DNA from: Halomonas faecis
GTDB taxonomy: Bacteria; Pseudomonadota; Gammaproteobacteria; Pseudomonadales; Halomonadaceae
Direction of reading: 5' to 3'
Length of the DNA stretch: 36,285 nt
Assembly: GCF_010993975.1 (NCBI RefSeq)
Contig: NZ_JAACZO010000017.1
Coordinates: 1-36,285, forward strand
Shown here: positions 35,927 to 36,285 of the stretch, piece after piece
How the letters are laid out: each line of letters starts with the position of its first letter
Numbering within the stretch: the first letter of the stretch is position 1
Notes under the pieces: generated by a model
Told to the model about the DNA's origin: nothing
Databases searched by the model: none
What the model saw: only the letters and a program-made list of their open reading frames with translations
Made by a program: the position numbers and the translations under genes

Positions 35927-36166
35927 TCAGTAGACCGTAAAGGTTGCGGTATATCGGTAAGGCTCGGACCATTGCTCGTTACTCAGCCGGTCCATGCAAC
36001 CGGAGCCGCCTCCTACTCTGCTGGAGCCGCTTTCGTAAGCGGGAACGTAATATGAGCCTGCTTCCACCATGTAGAGCCGAGAAGTGAACTCACAGCCCCC
36101 TGTTCCGCCCACACGCTCATAAGTCACTTCAAACTTGTCGTCAATGACGATAAAGTTATGGTTCAT
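35927..36166 (-). pseudogene. Truncated paralogue of the small secreted protein
   Basis: The 79-codon frame lacks a signal peptide and aligns with the last half of the protein at 33156-33602: FEVTYERVGGTGGCEFTSR against ATVRYRIGRKECRFSTS, and GGGSGCMDR through YTATFTVY against GSGGAVCTA through WSVEFTMK. Both cysteines are kept (C25 and C57; spacing 32 against 31). Homology begins within about ten codons of the transposase stop, and the ATG overlaps that stop (ATGA). The missing N-terminal half was probably lost when the IS arrived. It might still be translated through overlap with the transposase, but could not be exported by Sec. Confidence 0.7.
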
Positions 36167-36285
36167 CGCACTTTGCCGGGAAACGCGGCACGGATCTTCA
36201 GAAAGAAGTACTCCATGTCGCGGTACCCATAGGCCATCCGCTTGATGACCTTGATCCGATTGTTCATGCCCTCCAGCACGCTGGT
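36163..36285 (-). mobile_element. ISL3-family transposase, C-terminal end (rest outside window)
   Basis: The minus-strand frame enters from the right edge and ends at TGA 36163-36165. The sequence EGMNNRIKVIKRMAYGY followed by RDMEYFFLKIRAAFPG is the characteristic C-terminus of ISL3-family transposases (NN-IK-IKR-AYG-RD--YFFLKIRAAF). No terminal inverted repeat is visible after the stop; the sequence passes almost at once into the truncated secreted-protein gene, so the IS end appears to be lost or very short. Confidence 0.9.

Overview
The window is a high-GC gammaproteobacterial chromosome segment. The gltX / tRNA-Ala(GGC) / tRNA-Glu(UUC) block, the contiguous TCA-cycle cluster (gltA divergent from sdhCDAB-sucAB-lpdA-sucCD), an E. 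coli-like RNase II and an EnvZ/RstB-like two-component system all fit a Halomonas-type (Halomonadaceae) bacterium. The genus is an inference from gene order and protein style, not a search result.

Layout. (1) 1-2150 is a worn accessory patch: the tail of a transposase, a 24-bp perfect inverted repeat with attC-like core boxes, a small gene followed by a nucleotidyltransferase-fold gene (toxin-antitoxin-like), and a decayed helix-turn-helix gene. (2) 2156-5541 holds a lipoprotein, an XRE repressor, gltX, a 17-copy 7-bp tandem repeat, and two tRNA genes. (3) 5542-6023 is gene-free, with an AT-rich stretch and DnaA-box-like sites. (4) 6024-20421 is core metabolism: a beta-hydroxyacid dehydrogenase, citrate synthase, succinate dehydrogenase, 2-oxoglutarate dehydrogenase (E1, E2 with two lipoyl domains, E3) and succinyl-CoA synthetase, with recognisable promoters and terminators. 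(5) 20439-28324 holds a MASE1-EAL c-di-GMP phosphodiesterase, RNase II, a Cof-type HAD phosphatase and an OmpR/EnvZ-type two-component system. (6) 28414-36285 is a minus-strand accessory locus.

The accessory locus is the most interesting part. Read 5'->3' on the minus strand it contains: the end of an ISL3-type transposase, a truncated copy of a small secreted-type protein, two full paralogues of an unrecognised family (shared motif NPFA-L...LS-I-Y/F-D-D/E-SG-Y/F-T..ER), two orphan 3' ends of that family, an intact Sec-signal-bearing small protein with two conserved cysteines, a strong intergenic hairpin, and then a complete MacAB/TolC-like exporter encoded as four overlapping genes (separate ATPase and permease, outer-membrane factor, membrane-fusion protein). 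I infer a dedicated tripartite export system with its own duplicated and decaying cargo genes. The precedent is that E. coli MacAB-TolC exports the Sec-delivered heat-stable enterotoxin II. The cargo assignment rests on gene order, signal peptide and paralogy only.
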